DNA of 64,000 nt from Alteromonas salexigens (GCF_025628895.1 NZ_JAOTJC010000013.1:14161-78160), one strand, 5' to 3'; shown: positions 55,127 to 63,727, numbered from the stretch's first letter. Notes: a model not told the origin generated them from the letters alone. A program made the numbers and translations.

Positions 55127-56062
55127 ATGCTTAAAGCCACGTTAGAACAATGGCGCATGTTCAAAGCCGTAGTTGACGCCGGCGGCTTTAATCAGGCCGC
55201 AGTACTGGTTCATAAAAGCCAGTCGAGTGTCCACCACGCGGTGCATAAGCTTGAGCGCTCACTGGGCGTCACCTTGTTTGAGAACAGTGGCCGCAAAGTA
55301 CGGCTGTCGCCTTCAGGTGAGCTAATGTATCGGCGTGCCGACTTCTTGCTTAACGAAGCACAAAAGCTGGAGGCGGTAGCCAGCTCGCTGCAGCAGGGCA
55401 CCGAAACTCAGTTACGCATTGCTGTGGACATTGTCTTTCCCGCCACCCTGCTCTATGCCGTGTTGACCAAGGTCTCAGAAGAGTTCCCGTTGCTGCGGGT
55501 AGAAATAGAGGAAACTGTGCTCAGTGGGGCGAACTCTTTACTTAAACAAGGCAATGTAGACATTGGGGTGTCGCCCTTTCCTTTTTCAGAGGGCTTCAGT
55601 GAGGATTTGTGCGAAATTGAATTTGTGGCGGTGGCCCACCCCCAGCACCCGTTACACAAACTTAACCGCCCTATTACCACGGAAGACTTAAAATCTCATC
55701 GCCAGATTGTGGTGCGGGATTCCTCGGCTGATCGTAAAGCCGAATCCGGTTGGCTGGGCGCTGATCAACGCTGGACCGTGAGTCACATTCGAACCTCTGT
55801 AGACATTATCTCGCAGGGGTTAGGTTTTGCATGGCTGCCACTGGCAATGATTGAGCCTCAGCTGCAAGATGAAACGCTGGCAGCGCTCCCCCTTGAACAC
55901 GGTGCACTGAGAAAGTCGCTGTTATATCTTAGCTTTGGTGACGGTGACAGGCTTGGTCCCGCCGCCCGGACGTTTATCGGCGAATTACGCTACCAACTGA
56001 TAAATTTACCCTCCAGCACCGCTCACCCCGGCCTGGCGGGTCCTGCTGCGGATAATGCATAA
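55127..56062 (+). CDS. LysR-family transcriptional regulator
   Basis: 311 residues with the LysR HTH (F-K-A-V-V-D-A-G-G-F-N-Q-A-A-V-L-V-H-K-S-Q-S-S-V-H-H-A-V) and an effector-binding C-terminal half. The spacing to the rhodanese gene is 107 bp. It is convergent with the ExoD gene, so its target is not clear from position. The effector is unknown. Confidence 0.9.
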   Translation: MLKATLEQWRMFKAVVDAGGFNQAAVLVHKSQSSVHHAVHKLERSLGVTLFENSGRKVRLSPSGELMYRRADFLLNEAQKLEAVASSLQQGTETQLRIAVDIVFPATLLYAVLTKVSEEFPLLRVEIEETVLSGANSLLKQGNVDIGVSPFPFSEGFSEDLCEIEFVAVAHPQHPLHKLNRPITTEDLKSHRQIVVRDSSADRKAESGWLGADQRWTVSHIRTSVDIISQGLGFAWLPLAMIEPQLQDETLAALPLEHGALRKSLLYLSFGDGDRLGPAARTFIGELRYQLINLPSSTAHPGLAGPAADNA

Positions 56063-56091
56063 CCCCCTCATAAGACGGGAGTTATGCCCGG

Positions 56092-56697
56092 TTAAGGCAG
56101 GGCTTCGACAATTTGCGCGCCTGCCATATAAAAGCCAACCGCAGCAAGCGATAAGCCCAGCAATGCTACCAGCCCATCATCTGCAGCCATCCCCACGGCC
56201 ATAATCAGCACGGCAAACGCCGGGATTAACCCTAAAAACGGGATCAGTTCCAATGGCACCATCATTGCGCCGCAGAAGGCGCAGGTGACAGCAATAAGTG
56301 CCCGGAAAACGTATTGCCGCATGAAAAACCAACGGGGGATGAGAAAACGATCCAGGTGCATGACGAAAGGTTTAATAGTGCCAATGCCGGTGTTGAGGGA
56401 ATCCCGATCAAATTCGATATCGCGGATTGCGCTGGGCAGCCATGGGTGTTTTTTAGCCAGTAAAATTTGCAGGGCAATGAGAAAAATTGTCACACCGGTC
56501 ACCGTCGGTATACCGGGAATGGCCCCCACCGGAGTAGCAGCAATAAAAGCCGGTACGGCCAGCATGGGCCCAAAGCCCCGCTTTTCCATAATTTCTATTA
56601 GCTCACCAAAGGCAACCTTATCCTCCGATTGCGCAGACTGCATGCGGCCCAGCAACTCGTACAGGGTAATGGAACGTGATAAAGTCCGGCTGTACAT
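56092..56697 (-). CDS. ExoD family membrane protein
   Basis: 201 residues with an N-terminal cytoplasmic segment (F-G-E-L-I-E-I-M-E-K-R-G-F-G) and about four hydrophobic helices. The L-A-x-x-A-F-I-A-A-T-P-V-G-A-I-P-G-I-P pattern and P-L-E-L-I-P block match ExoD, a protein linked to exopolysaccharide synthesis in rhizobia, whose molecular role is still unclear. It is divergent from the phosphorelay cluster starting at 56872. Confidence 0.85.
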   Translation of the reverse strand: MYSRTLSRSITLYELLGRMQSAQSEDKVAFGELIEIMEKRGFGPMLAVPAFIAATPVGAIPGIPTVTGVTIFLIALQILLAKKHPWLPSAIRDIEFDRDSLNTGIGTIKPFVMHLDRFLIPRWFFMRQYVFRALIAVTCAFCGAMMVPLELIPFLGLIPAFAVLIMAVGMAADDGLVALLGLSLAAVGFYMAGAQIVEALP

Positions 56698-56745
56698 GAC
56701 TCAAATCCTTGACATAATCCTGAGTGTGCATTGCGATTACTGTGC

Positions 56746-56761
56746 CAATAGCTCGCTATTG
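56746..56761. promoter_or_regulatory. 16-bp palindrome upstream of the sigma-54 promoter
   Basis: CAATAGC (56746-56752), TC, GCTATTG (56755-56761) is a perfect inverted repeat. It lies 18 bp before the -24 element at 56780. It could be an enhancer-type binding site of the NtrC-like regulator, although such sites are usually further upstream. Confidence 0.45.
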
Positions 56762-56779
56762 CAATTGCGTCCCGGTTTC

Positions 56780-56795
56780 CGGCACAATCTCTGCA
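56780..56795 (+). promoter_or_regulatory. sigma-54 (-24/-12) promoter of the response-regulator gene
   Basis: CGGCACAATCTCTGCA has the invariant GG and GC exactly 10 bases apart, with GGCAC matching the -24 consensus (TGGCAC, N5, TTGCA). Two positions differ. The start site would be near 56806, 66 bp before the GTG of an NtrC-family gene. The match is seen; use is inferred. Confidence 0.6.
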
Positions 56796-56827
56796 TACAC
56801 AGGGGATTGATCCACTTAACGAGGCAT

Positions 56828-56846
56828 CCAGTAATTTAATTACTGG
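56828..56846. repeat. 19-bp perfect palindrome in the leader
   Basis: CCAGTAATTTAATTACTGG, 9-bp arms around a central T, lies between the sigma-54 element and the GTG start at 56872, downstream of the predicted start site. It may be an operator for autoregulation or an mRNA hairpin. Confidence 0.5.
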
Positions 56847-56871
56847 GGACTCACAACAAAAGGAATTTTAA

Positions 56872-58206
56872 GTGCTAACTGTTTTACTGGTCGATGACGA
56901 TCCCGAGTTTACAGATGTAGCCTGTACTATTATTGAATTTCTTGGCCATGAAGTGCTCACCGCAGCTAACCTGGCCGAAGCGCGTGACTGGCTGAACAAA
57001 GAAACCTTTGACCATGTACTTTTAGACTTCATGCTCCCTGATGGTAGTGGCGCCCATTTATTCGATGAATTAGACGCGCTTCCCAAGCGTCCCAGAGTCA
57101 CGCTCATCACCGGCCACCCTTCGGTTAAAGGCATTATCAAAGGTCTCTGTGGCCCCAATATCGACTATCTGGTAAAACCCATTCAGCGCGAAGAAATTGA
57201 AGCCGTGCTATCGGGTAAAAAAGAACAGAAGAAAGACAAGTCCGGGCCGAAAATCAAACGCCATTTTGGCCATTTGATTGGCGAGTCCACGCCAATGAAA
57301 GAGCTGTACAAATTAATTGAACGAGTTAGTCGCACCAGTGCCAATGTCATGTTGCTGGGTGAAAGTGGTGTCGGTAAAGAAGTGGTGGCCGCAGCTATCC
57401 ACGCCGCCTCTGACGTCGAAGGCCCGTATATCGCCACGAACTGCGGTGCGTTTTCTAAAGAACTGATTGGCAGCGAGTTATTTGGTCACGAAAAAGGCGC
57501 CTTTACAGGTGCAGTCGGTCGCAAAGCCGGTGTGTTTGAGCAATCAGAAAACGGTACGTTGTTCCTCGATGAAATCACTGAAATGCCCATTGATATGCAA
57601 CCTAACTTATTGCGTGTCCTTGAAAATAAAGTGGTTATCCGCGTCGGCGGTACCAAGACCATTCCGGTGAGCTGCCGTGTAGTCTCTGCCACCAACCGCA
57701 GCATGGAAGAAATCGCAGAGAGCAAGGTGCTCCGTGAAGACATCTATTTCCGCTTAGCGGTCTTCCCGATTACCATCCCGCCTTTACGCGATCGTAAGGA
57801 AGATATCCCGCTGCTGGCTATGTATTTTATCGAAGAGCTGAACAAGGAAAATGGCACTCAGTTTGAATGGGACCAAACCCAACTCGATACCCTAAAAGCC
57901 TATGACTGGCCGGGCAATGTGCGTGAGCTACGTCACTTTGTTCACCGCGCAGCCATTATGAGCGACCCCGACACCAGCGATCTGGAATTGCCGAAAACAA
58001 TCGAGTCACCTTTTGCCAAGAAACAAAGTACCACCCCAGCCCTCCAGGCAGGCCGCACTATTGAGGATGTCGAGAAAGAGCTAATTTACGCGACACTCGA
58101 AAAGGTGAATGGAAACAAGACCCTGGCGGCCGAAATGCTGGGGATCAGTACCAAGACACTGTATAACCGGCTACACGCCTATGGCGACCTCAACAAAGAA
58201 GAATAA
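56872..58206 (+). CDS. NtrC-family sigma-54-dependent response regulator
   Basis: 444 residues. The receiver domain has acidic residues 8-10, phosphorylation site D52, T80 and K102. The AAA+ domain has Walker A G-E-S-G-V-G-K-E (163-170) and the sigma-54 loop G-A-F-T-G-A (209-214). A Fis-type HTH (N-K-T-L-A-A-E-M-L-G-I-S-T-K-T-L-Y-N-R-L) ends the protein. All parts look active. The GTG start at 56872 has AAAGGA upstream. It is the first gene of a phosphorelay cluster and has its own sigma-54-type promoter, so autoregulation is likely. Confidence 0.94.
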   Translation: MLTVLLVDDDPEFTDVACTIIEFLGHEVLTAANLAEARDWLNKETFDHVLLDFMLPDGSGAHLFDELDALPKRPRVTLITGHPSVKGIIKGLCGPNIDYLVKPIQREEIEAVLSGKKEQKKDKSGPKIKRHFGHLIGESTPMKELYKLIERVSRTSANVMLLGESGVGKEVVAAAIHAASDVEGPYIATNCGAFSKELIGSELFGHEKGAFTGAVGRKAGVFEQSENGTLFLDEITEMPIDMQPNLLRVLENKVVIRVGGTKTIPVSCRVVSATNRSMEEIAESKVLREDIYFRLAVFPITIPPLRDRKEDIPLLAMYFIEELNKENGTQFEWDQTQLDTLKAYDWPGNVRELRHFVHRAAIMSDPDTSDLELPKTIESPFAKKQSTTPALQAGRTIEDVEKELIYATLEKVNGNKTLAAEMLGISTKTLYNRLHAYGDLNKEE

Positions 58207-58219
58207 TAAAGGATAAGCC

Positions 58220-58444
58220 ATGACAGAATCAGAATTAACCCTGCTATCAAAACATGTGCACGATGCAAGGAAACCGCTGAATCGTATATCGATGCAGGCG
58301 GAGCTCGTAAAAATGGCCCTCAACGGCGATGTTCCTACCGAACGAGCTGTAGAAGCGCTGGATAAAATTATCGCCAGTACGAAAGCATGCAGTGACTCGC
58401 TCACTACCATGATGACGGAGCTGAGTGACTCGCAACCGGAATAA
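58220..58444 (+). CDS. stand-alone DHp-like (HisKA) mini-protein
   Basis: 74 residues, all helix. Residues 12-34 (H-V-H14-D-A-R-K-P-L-N-R-I-S-M-Q-A-E-L-V-K) resemble the phosphoacceptor helix of histidine kinases: H14, then an acidic residue, R17 and P19-L20. A turn near G36-D is followed by a second helix (residues 39-69). The CA (ATPase) domain is absent. It may pass phosphate between the receivers of this cluster or pair with the kinase. It starts 13 bp after the regulator gene and 5 bp before the kinase gene. Confidence 0.7.
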   Translation: MTESELTLLSKHVHDARKPLNRISMQAELVKMALNGDVPTERAVEALDKIIASTKACSDSLTTMMTELSDSQPE

Positions 58445-58449
58445 GCGAC

Positions 58450-59961
58450 ATGTTTCAAAAGATCCTGTCATCGCTGTATAGCTGGGTGGCAATGGTGGCT
58501 GTGGTGCTCCTTGTTATCACAGCCAACTCTTTTTATGTAGTACATACGCTGGAAGAGCTGGCCTCCCTTGAAGCCAGAATTTTCACTACCAACCGGGTAA
58601 TAAACAGCCTTAATACGCTACACGTGGCCGTACTCCGAGCGGAGTCCGGCCAGCGTGGCTATTTGCTCACGCAGGAAGAAGAGTACCTGGCTAATTACAC
58701 GGAAACCCTAAACCAGATTAACGGATTAATTGATCAGGTAGAAATTAGTGGGTTAGCGTCTGATTTACCCGGCCAGGTTTCCCGCATAGAGAACCTGCTC
58801 AGGCTCGCCAAAGCTAAACTTAATACCATTATCCGCGTGGTCGAACTGACCCGGGAAGGCAACCTGAAAGAAGCTCGCGAATTGCAGGGCAGCGATCGGG
58901 GGCTGGTATTATATGAAGAGTTCGAAAACCTGTTCGACATTATCGACAAGTCTGAGCGAAGTATGCAGGGTGAGCATCTCGAAAGTCTGATGACACTGCG
59001 TAGCGACTCAGTCAATACATTAATCATTTCAGCTGCCTCGACGGCCTTTCTGATTATCGCCATTTTTGTGTTGCTGAAGATGAACGTGCGTGAAAGTCTG
59101 CGCCATCAGCAAACGCTGGAAGACAGTAACGCGAGGCTGGAGTCGAAAATTGAGGAGCGTACTCAGGAACTGAAAGTCTATTCAGACGAATTGGCGCGGA
59201 GTAACCGCGAACTGGAAGATTTTGCGTTTGTTGCCTCCCATGACCTGCAGGAACCGCTGCGTAAAATACGTGCGTTCGGCAACCGTCTGGACTCCGGCTA
59301 CAGCGACGTTATCGACGAACGCGGCCAGGACTTTTTAAAGCGTATGCTGAATGCTGCCGAGCGTATGTCCATGTTAATTAGTGACTTGCTGGCATTCTCC
59401 CGGGTATCTACCCGCGGCAAAGAGTTTTCTGAGGTGAACCTGGATGAGGTTTTCGCGCAAGTGCTTAGCGATCTGGAGATTGCTATTGAAGAAGCAGATG
59501 CCAGTGTCTCGGTAGACCCGCTACCTACCATCCAGGCCGACAAGTCTCAGTTCGAACAACTGACACTGAACCTGCTGTCCAATGCCCTTAAGTTCAGAAA
59601 ACCTGATACAAAACCGATAATTACCGTCACCTGTGAGGATGCATCAGAAGCTGATGTGCACGGGTTACTGCACGCCGAACAATACCAGTGGAAAAAGATT
59701 ACTATCAGCGACAACGGCATTGGCTTTGAGCAATCGTTCGCTGAGAAAATCTTTGCTCCGTTCCAGCGTTTGCACGGCAGAAGTGCCTACAAGGGGACGG
59801 GCATTGGGTTGGCCGTATGCCGTCGCATTGTGGAGCGCCATAATGGCACAATAGCTGCAGACAGTGTTCCTGGCGAAGGCGCTATTTTTACAATAATAAT
59901 CCCGATTGACGGGGAACCATTCGCAACTAACAATTCAGAGGGAGTGGTCAGCAATGACTGA
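58450..59961 (+). CDS. CHASE3-domain sensor histidine kinase
   Basis: 503 residues. Membrane helix 1 (11-32), a periplasmic CHASE3 domain (about 35-180), membrane helix 2 (about 190-210), a coiled-coil linker, HisKA with H264 in F-V-A-S-H-D-L-Q-E-P-L, and a complete HATPase domain (about 350-490, with D-N-G-I-G-F and G-T-G-I-G-L). The H-D-L-Q-E-P-L type of box is shared with phytochrome-like kinases that often pair with Rcp1-type receivers. Such a receiver gene follows, overlapping by 8 bp. Confidence 0.94.
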   Translation: MFQKILSSLYSWVAMVAVVLLVITANSFYVVHTLEELASLEARIFTTNRVINSLNTLHVAVLRAESGQRGYLLTQEEEYLANYTETLNQINGLIDQVEISGLASDLPGQVSRIENLLRLAKAKLNTIIRVVELTREGNLKEARELQGSDRGLVLYEEFENLFDIIDKSERSMQGEHLESLMTLRSDSVNTLIISAASTAFLIIAIFVLLKMNVRESLRHQQTLEDSNARLESKIEERTQELKVYSDELARSNRELEDFAFVASHDLQEPLRKIRAFGNRLDSGYSDVIDERGQDFLKRMLNAAERMSMLISDLLAFSRVSTRGKEFSEVNLDEVFAQVLSDLEIAIEEADASVSVDPLPTIQADKSQFEQLTLNLLSNALKFRKPDTKPIITVTCEDASEADVHGLLHAEQYQWKKITISDNGIGFEQSFAEKIFAPFQRLHGRSAYKGTGIGLAVCRRIVERHNGTIAADSVPGEGAIFTIIIPIDGEPFATNNSEGVVSND

Positions 59962-60406
59962 TAAACAAGCATTACCCATTAATATTCTGATGGCGGACGA
60001 CGATGAAGACGACCGCTTGCTAACTGTTGATGCGTTGAAAGAAAGCCGGGTTTTAAACAACCTTTTCTGCGTGGAAGACGGTGTCGAATTGCTAGAATTT
60101 CTCAGAAGAGAAGGCAAGTACAGCGATCCAAAAGACGCACCGCGCCCCAGCTTAATTCTGCTCGACTTAAATATGCCCCGTAAAGACGGCCGTGAAGCCC
60201 TGCAGGAGATAAAGAGCGACCCTAAACTCAGAAGTATTCCTGTGGTCATCCTGACCACCTCTAAAGAGGAAGAGGATATGCTGCGAGGCTATGACCTGGG
60301 ATGTGCATCATATATTACCAAACCCGTGAACTTTGAAGGTCTGGTAGACCTTATGCGTGCGCTGGGTAAATACTGGATTGAGTTCGTAGAACTCCCTCAC
60401 GATTAA
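59954..60406 (+). CDS. single-domain response regulator, Rcp1-like
   Basis: 150 residues, a receiver only. A-D-D-D-E-D-D forms the acidic pocket, D71 in L-L-D-L-N-M-P is the phosphorylation site, and the switch T and K-P motifs are present. There is no output domain, so it acts as a phosphate shuttle or by protein contact. The ATG at 59954 overlaps the kinase stop by 8 bp, so the two are coupled. It is followed 15 bp later by a hybrid kinase. Confidence 0.93.
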   Translation: MTDKQALPINILMADDDEDDRLLTVDALKESRVLNNLFCVEDGVELLEFLRREGKYSDPKDAPRPSLILLDLNMPRKDGREALQEIKSDPKLRSIPVVILTTSKEEEDMLRGYDLGCASYITKPVNFEGLVDLMRALGKYWIEFVELPHD

Positions 60407-60421
60407 GATTGAGGTACTGGT

Positions 60422-62413
60422 TTGACTGATGTAATTCGGATCCTGTTGGTTGAAGACGATGAGGATGACTATTACCTGACGGCAGATTACCTGTCACAGT
60501 GTGAAGAGCCTCGCTTCAAGATTACGTGGGTAACCAACAGTGCCGACGCGTTAAGTGTGCTTAAAAGACAGAGCTTTGATTTATGTCTGCTCGACTACAT
60601 TTTAGGTGCCGAAAATGCCATTGATGTGCTCGAAGTACTGAAGTCAAACCAGATCACCCTACCCGTGGTGATCCTCACCGGCCAGTCGGACAGCAAAGTC
60701 GATGAAATGGTGATGCGCGCAGGCGCAGCAGACTATCTGACCAAAAGTGAAATAGAAACGCCCCGGTTTATGCGTACGATGCGCTATGCCATGGTACGCA
60801 GAGAAATTGAAAACGAGCGTATTGAGCGTCACAAGGTCGAACAAAAGAACAAGGCGAAGGATAAATTTCTGGCTCATCTTGGCCATGAATTGCGTACCCC
60901 GCTGACATCCATCCTGGGCTATACCGAACTTTTGCTGGATGAAAAGCAGAATATGGAGATGGAACAGGAATTATCCATTATTCATTCTAACGGCAAGCAT
61001 TTGCTGAGTTTGCTAAATGACATGTTAGACATGTCTAAAATTATGGCGAACAAGCTTGAGCTTACTCCCAAAGAAGTTAACCTGACCGGTTTCTTAACCG
61101 ACCTCCACGCGCTAATGGGTCTTGCCGCCAAGGACAAAGGTCTGAAGCTGGACCTCATCGCTCAGTCGGAGATACCGGAACATATCACCACCGATCCCAC
61201 CCGTTTACGTCAGGTTCTGATCAACCTGCTTAGTAACGCCATCAAGTTTACCGACTCCGGGACCATTCGCGTGTATGTGGAAACCATCAAACCTCTGCGG
61301 GAAAGTGAACCGGAAATGCTGCTGTTTAAAGTGGAAGACAGCGGTATTGGCATGCCGAAGAATAAGCTGGCCAGTATATTCCAGCCCTTTGAGCAAATTG
61401 AAGATGTCATGCGTGCTAACCATGGCGGTGCTGGCCTGGGGTTGGCCATCTCCCGGGAACTGGTGCATAAAATGGGGGGCGAAATTCATGTGGATTCCGT
61501 CTTTGGCAAAGGCAGCGTATTTTCCTTTACCATTAATCCCGGTGACATCTCAGGAGAACCTCGCGAAGAGTTAAAACTGGATCGCACCTGTACCCGGGAA
61601 AATGACAAACTGACATTGCATGTGTCCGGTCGGGTGTTGATTGTAGATGACTTACGGGAGATACGCCGACTCACCGGCCATCTCGTCAGTCAGTGTCACG
61701 CCACCGTTGCGTATGCAGAAAACGGGGTGAAAGCACTGGAAGCCGTACTCGAAGCCGAAAAAGATCAGCGCCCTTTTCATTTAGTGCTGATGGATATTCA
61801 CATGCCTGTTATGAATGGCATCGATGCGCTTAAAGCTATTCGTCGTCACAACTGCAATGTGGCCGTAGTGGCTGTGACCGCGGCCAGCAGAAAAGGGTTA
61901 AAGCAGTCTCTACTGGATGAAGGCTTTGACGGCGTCATAGGTAAACCCATAGATCGGTTTGAATTAACCGGGGTACTCGACAGATATCTGATACGAACCG
62001 CCGGGCCAGCTCCCTCTAACGATCACGAAAAAGAGCGGGCGCATAATCATGAGATCTCCACCAAAAAGAGCCAGAAAGTGCTCATTATTGAAGATGACCA
62101 GGATGCGGCGGAGCTTATTCAGCTGCTTATCGTGCATGAGGGCCATGACGTCATTATTGCCAACACGGGAACGGATGCACTTAATACGCTTAAACGGAAC
62201 GTGTTTGACATTATTCTGATGGACCTCACGTTGCCTGATTACCATGGCTATGACCTGGCTAACGATATCAACGCCCTGCAATCGGGCGCCAAACTTGTGG
62301 TCGTCAGCGGTAATGAGCCAGAGCCGGAGCGGATGGAGGAACTGGGAATTAGTGGTGCCCTGCTTAAACCTGTTTCCAAAGACGACCTTACCAATCTGTT
62401 TGCAGACAGTTAG
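60422..62413 (+). CDS. hybrid sensor kinase REC-HisKA-HATPase-REC-REC
   Basis: 663 residues without membrane segments. Order: receiver 1 (D58, K108), HisKA with H155 in L-G-H-E-L-R-T-P-L, HATPase (about 260-385, with G-G-A-G-L-G-L-A-I), receiver 2 (D458 in L-M-D-I-H-M-P) and receiver 3 (D601 in L-M-D-L-T-L-P). Being soluble with an N-terminal receiver, it would take its signal from another kinase and not directly from outside. It starts at TTG 60422 with GAGGT upstream. Confidence 0.93.
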   Translation: MTDVIRILLVEDDEDDYYLTADYLSQCEEPRFKITWVTNSADALSVLKRQSFDLCLLDYILGAENAIDVLEVLKSNQITLPVVILTGQSDSKVDEMVMRAGAADYLTKSEIETPRFMRTMRYAMVRREIENERIERHKVEQKNKAKDKFLAHLGHELRTPLTSILGYTELLLDEKQNMEMEQELSIIHSNGKHLLSLLNDMLDMSKIMANKLELTPKEVNLTGFLTDLHALMGLAAKDKGLKLDLIAQSEIPEHITTDPTRLRQVLINLLSNAIKFTDSGTIRVYVETIKPLRESEPEMLLFKVEDSGIGMPKNKLASIFQPFEQIEDVMRANHGGAGLGLAISRELVHKMGGEIHVDSVFGKGSVFSFTINPGDISGEPREELKLDRTCTRENDKLTLHVSGRVLIVDDLREIRRLTGHLVSQCHATVAYAENGVKALEAVLEAEKDQRPFHLVLMDIHMPVMNGIDALKAIRRHNCNVAVVAVTAASRKGLKQSLLDEGFDGVIGKPIDRFELTGVLDRYLIRTAGPAPSNDHEKERAHNHEISTKKSQKVLIIEDDQDAAELIQLLIVHEGHDVIIANTGTDALNTLKRNVFDIILMDLTLPDYHGYDLANDINALQSGAKLVVVSGNEPEPERMEELGISGALLKPVSKDDLTNLFADS

Positions 62414-62575
62414 TCACTGACCCCACCCAGTGACTGCGCCATTTTGGCGGTCATACCTTCTTTCCTTCTTCACCCCACGAAATTATTACATCCGCACGCT
62501 GCAAGTTTTACGGTAATTTACCCTCCTCAAAGTAATGAAACCAATATATGGCTTTAAATTCAGGCACTTATTTTG

Positions 62576-62591
62576 TGGTATATGGCTTGCA
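62576..62591 (+). promoter_or_regulatory. sigma-54 (-24/-12) promoter of the DUF883 stress operon
   Basis: TGGTATATGGCTTGCA matches the -24/-12 consensus (TGGCAC, N5, TTGCA) at all but two positions, and keeps GG and GC 10 bases apart. The start site would be near 62602 and gives a 30-base leader that includes the AAGGAG ribosome site. It links the stress operon to the NtrC-type regulator upstream. The match is seen; use is inferred. Confidence 0.68.
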
Positions 62592-62631
62592 CCTGCCACT
62601 GGTGTATTCGTAAATCATAAGGAGATACATC

Positions 62632-62958
62632 ATGGCAACACAATCAACTTCGGTACCCAAAACTCCGAAAGTAAAAGCGAACAGCGTAACTGACTCAACT
62701 CATCCAATGACGGACAAGTTGCAGGAAACGTTACACAGCTCTGTAGATAAGCTGGCAGGTACAGCGAGTGTTGCTGAGGAAAACCTGCGGGACACGGCCT
62801 CTGCTTCAGCAGAAAACATGGCTGCTCGTCAGCGCTTAGCCAAGCAGAAGTGGCAAGCTTCTTCTATCCGTAAATACGCAGTAGAGAATCCGGTCGCCGC
62901 TGCAGGCATCGCATTTGCAGCAGGCATGTTCCTGACTTCTATTCTGCGTAAGAGATAA
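62632..62958 (+). CDS. DUF883 (ElaB/YqjD-like) membrane-anchored protein
   Basis: 108 residues: a Ser/Thr/Lys-rich N-terminus, a helical amphipathic middle (L-Q-E-T-L-H-S-S-V-D-K-L-A) and one C-terminal membrane helix (about 88-104, A-V-E-N-P-V-A-A-A-G-I-A-F-A-A-G) ending in R-K-R. This fits the ElaB/YqjD family, stationary-phase proteins that tether ribosomes to the inner membrane in E. coli. AAGGAG precedes the ATG. It heads an operon with YqjE- and YqjK-like genes. Confidence 0.87.
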   Translation: MATQSTSVPKTPKVKANSVTDSTHPMTDKLQETLHSSVDKLAGTASVAEENLRDTASASAENMAARQRLAKQKWQASSIRKYAVENPVAAAGIAFAAGMFLTSILRKR

Positions 62959-63473
62959 TGACTCAGTTAATCCAACCGGATTTTCGACAGGCGTCGTTCT
63001 CACCTGAAACCGAGAACATGTACTGCCCGACCAGTTCTACTGGCCGGGCAGATGCCTGTCGGGCCGAAAAGACGCCGGAAGACGATACCACCGTCAGTGA
63101 CACCATCCAGGCTTTTAAAGACACCTACGCACAGAAGTATGATGAGATGCTTGCTTTGGCAGACGTAGTCGCTGCTGAATCGGCACTGGTGAAAAAATCA
63201 GCCGTGGTCACTGGTCTCAGCGCTGGCGCTGCCGCCGTATTGGGTTGTTTCTGCTGGCTGATAGTTAATATAACACTTGCCATTGCCTGCTATCAGGCTG
63301 GTATCCATTACCTGCTCATTACCACGGGTTTGCTGTTGATCAATGGTGGCCTGGGCGTATTTGCCGTTAAGGTAGCACGTGATGCGTATAAGCACATGAG
63401 CCTAATGCCGGTATTTAATAGTCTTATGGGCCAGATCCCCAACGGCAAAGAGGAACGCGGGGAGGCGAAATGA
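62958..63473 (+). CDS. YqjE-like membrane protein
   Basis: 171 residues with a long polar N-terminus and two hydrophobic segments (about 83-112 and 115-137). The middle (F-K-D-T-Y-A-Q-K-Y-D-E-M-L-A-L-A-D-V-V-A-A-E) is helical. It corresponds by position and shape to YqjE, of the family called phage-holin-like by domain databases, but there are no other phage genes. It overlaps the DUF883 stop by one base (TAATG). Confidence 0.75.
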   Translation: MTQLIQPDFRQASFSPETENMYCPTSSTGRADACRAEKTPEDDTTVSDTIQAFKDTYAQKYDEMLALADVVAAESALVKKSAVVTGLSAGAAAVLGCFCWLIVNITLAIACYQAGIHYLLITTGLLLINGGLGVFAVKVARDAYKHMSLMPVFNSLMGQIPNGKEERGEAK

Positions 63474-63727
63474 AAAACCTGTTCTTACAGCGCGAATTAC
63501 ACCAGGTAGAGGTAAGTAAACAGCGCTACCACATTGCACAGCGACGCACCGACCATACTTTTGGTCGCGCGAAAATGAATGCCAGATTGCTCGCAGCTTC
63601 ACCTGCTGCCCTACTGACCTTTTTCGGTATTGGTGCGTACAAAGGAGCAACAACGGATAATCCGCCGTCCAGACGCAGACAAGCGGTAGTCACGTTCTTA
63701 CGTACAATTGTTCTCAATGCAATTTAA
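63470..63727 (+). CDS. YqjK-like small protein
   Basis: 85 residues, basic, with one hydrophobic stretch (about 40-55, A-A-S-P-A-A-L-L-T-F-F-G-I-G). It overlaps the previous gene by 4 bp. Position, size and charge match YqjK of the yqjD-yqjE-yqjK operon, though sequence conservation is low in this group and the name is not certain. Confidence 0.7.
   Translation: MKNLFLQRELHQVEVSKQRYHIAQRRTDHTFGRAKMNARLLAASPAALLTFFGIGAYKGATTDNPPSRRRQAVVTFLRTIVLNAI

Noticed and set aside
62958-63473. Phage holin-like label for the YqjE-like protein as a sign of prophage
   Set aside because: No integrase, structural or lysis genes nearby; operon order matches yqjDEK instead.
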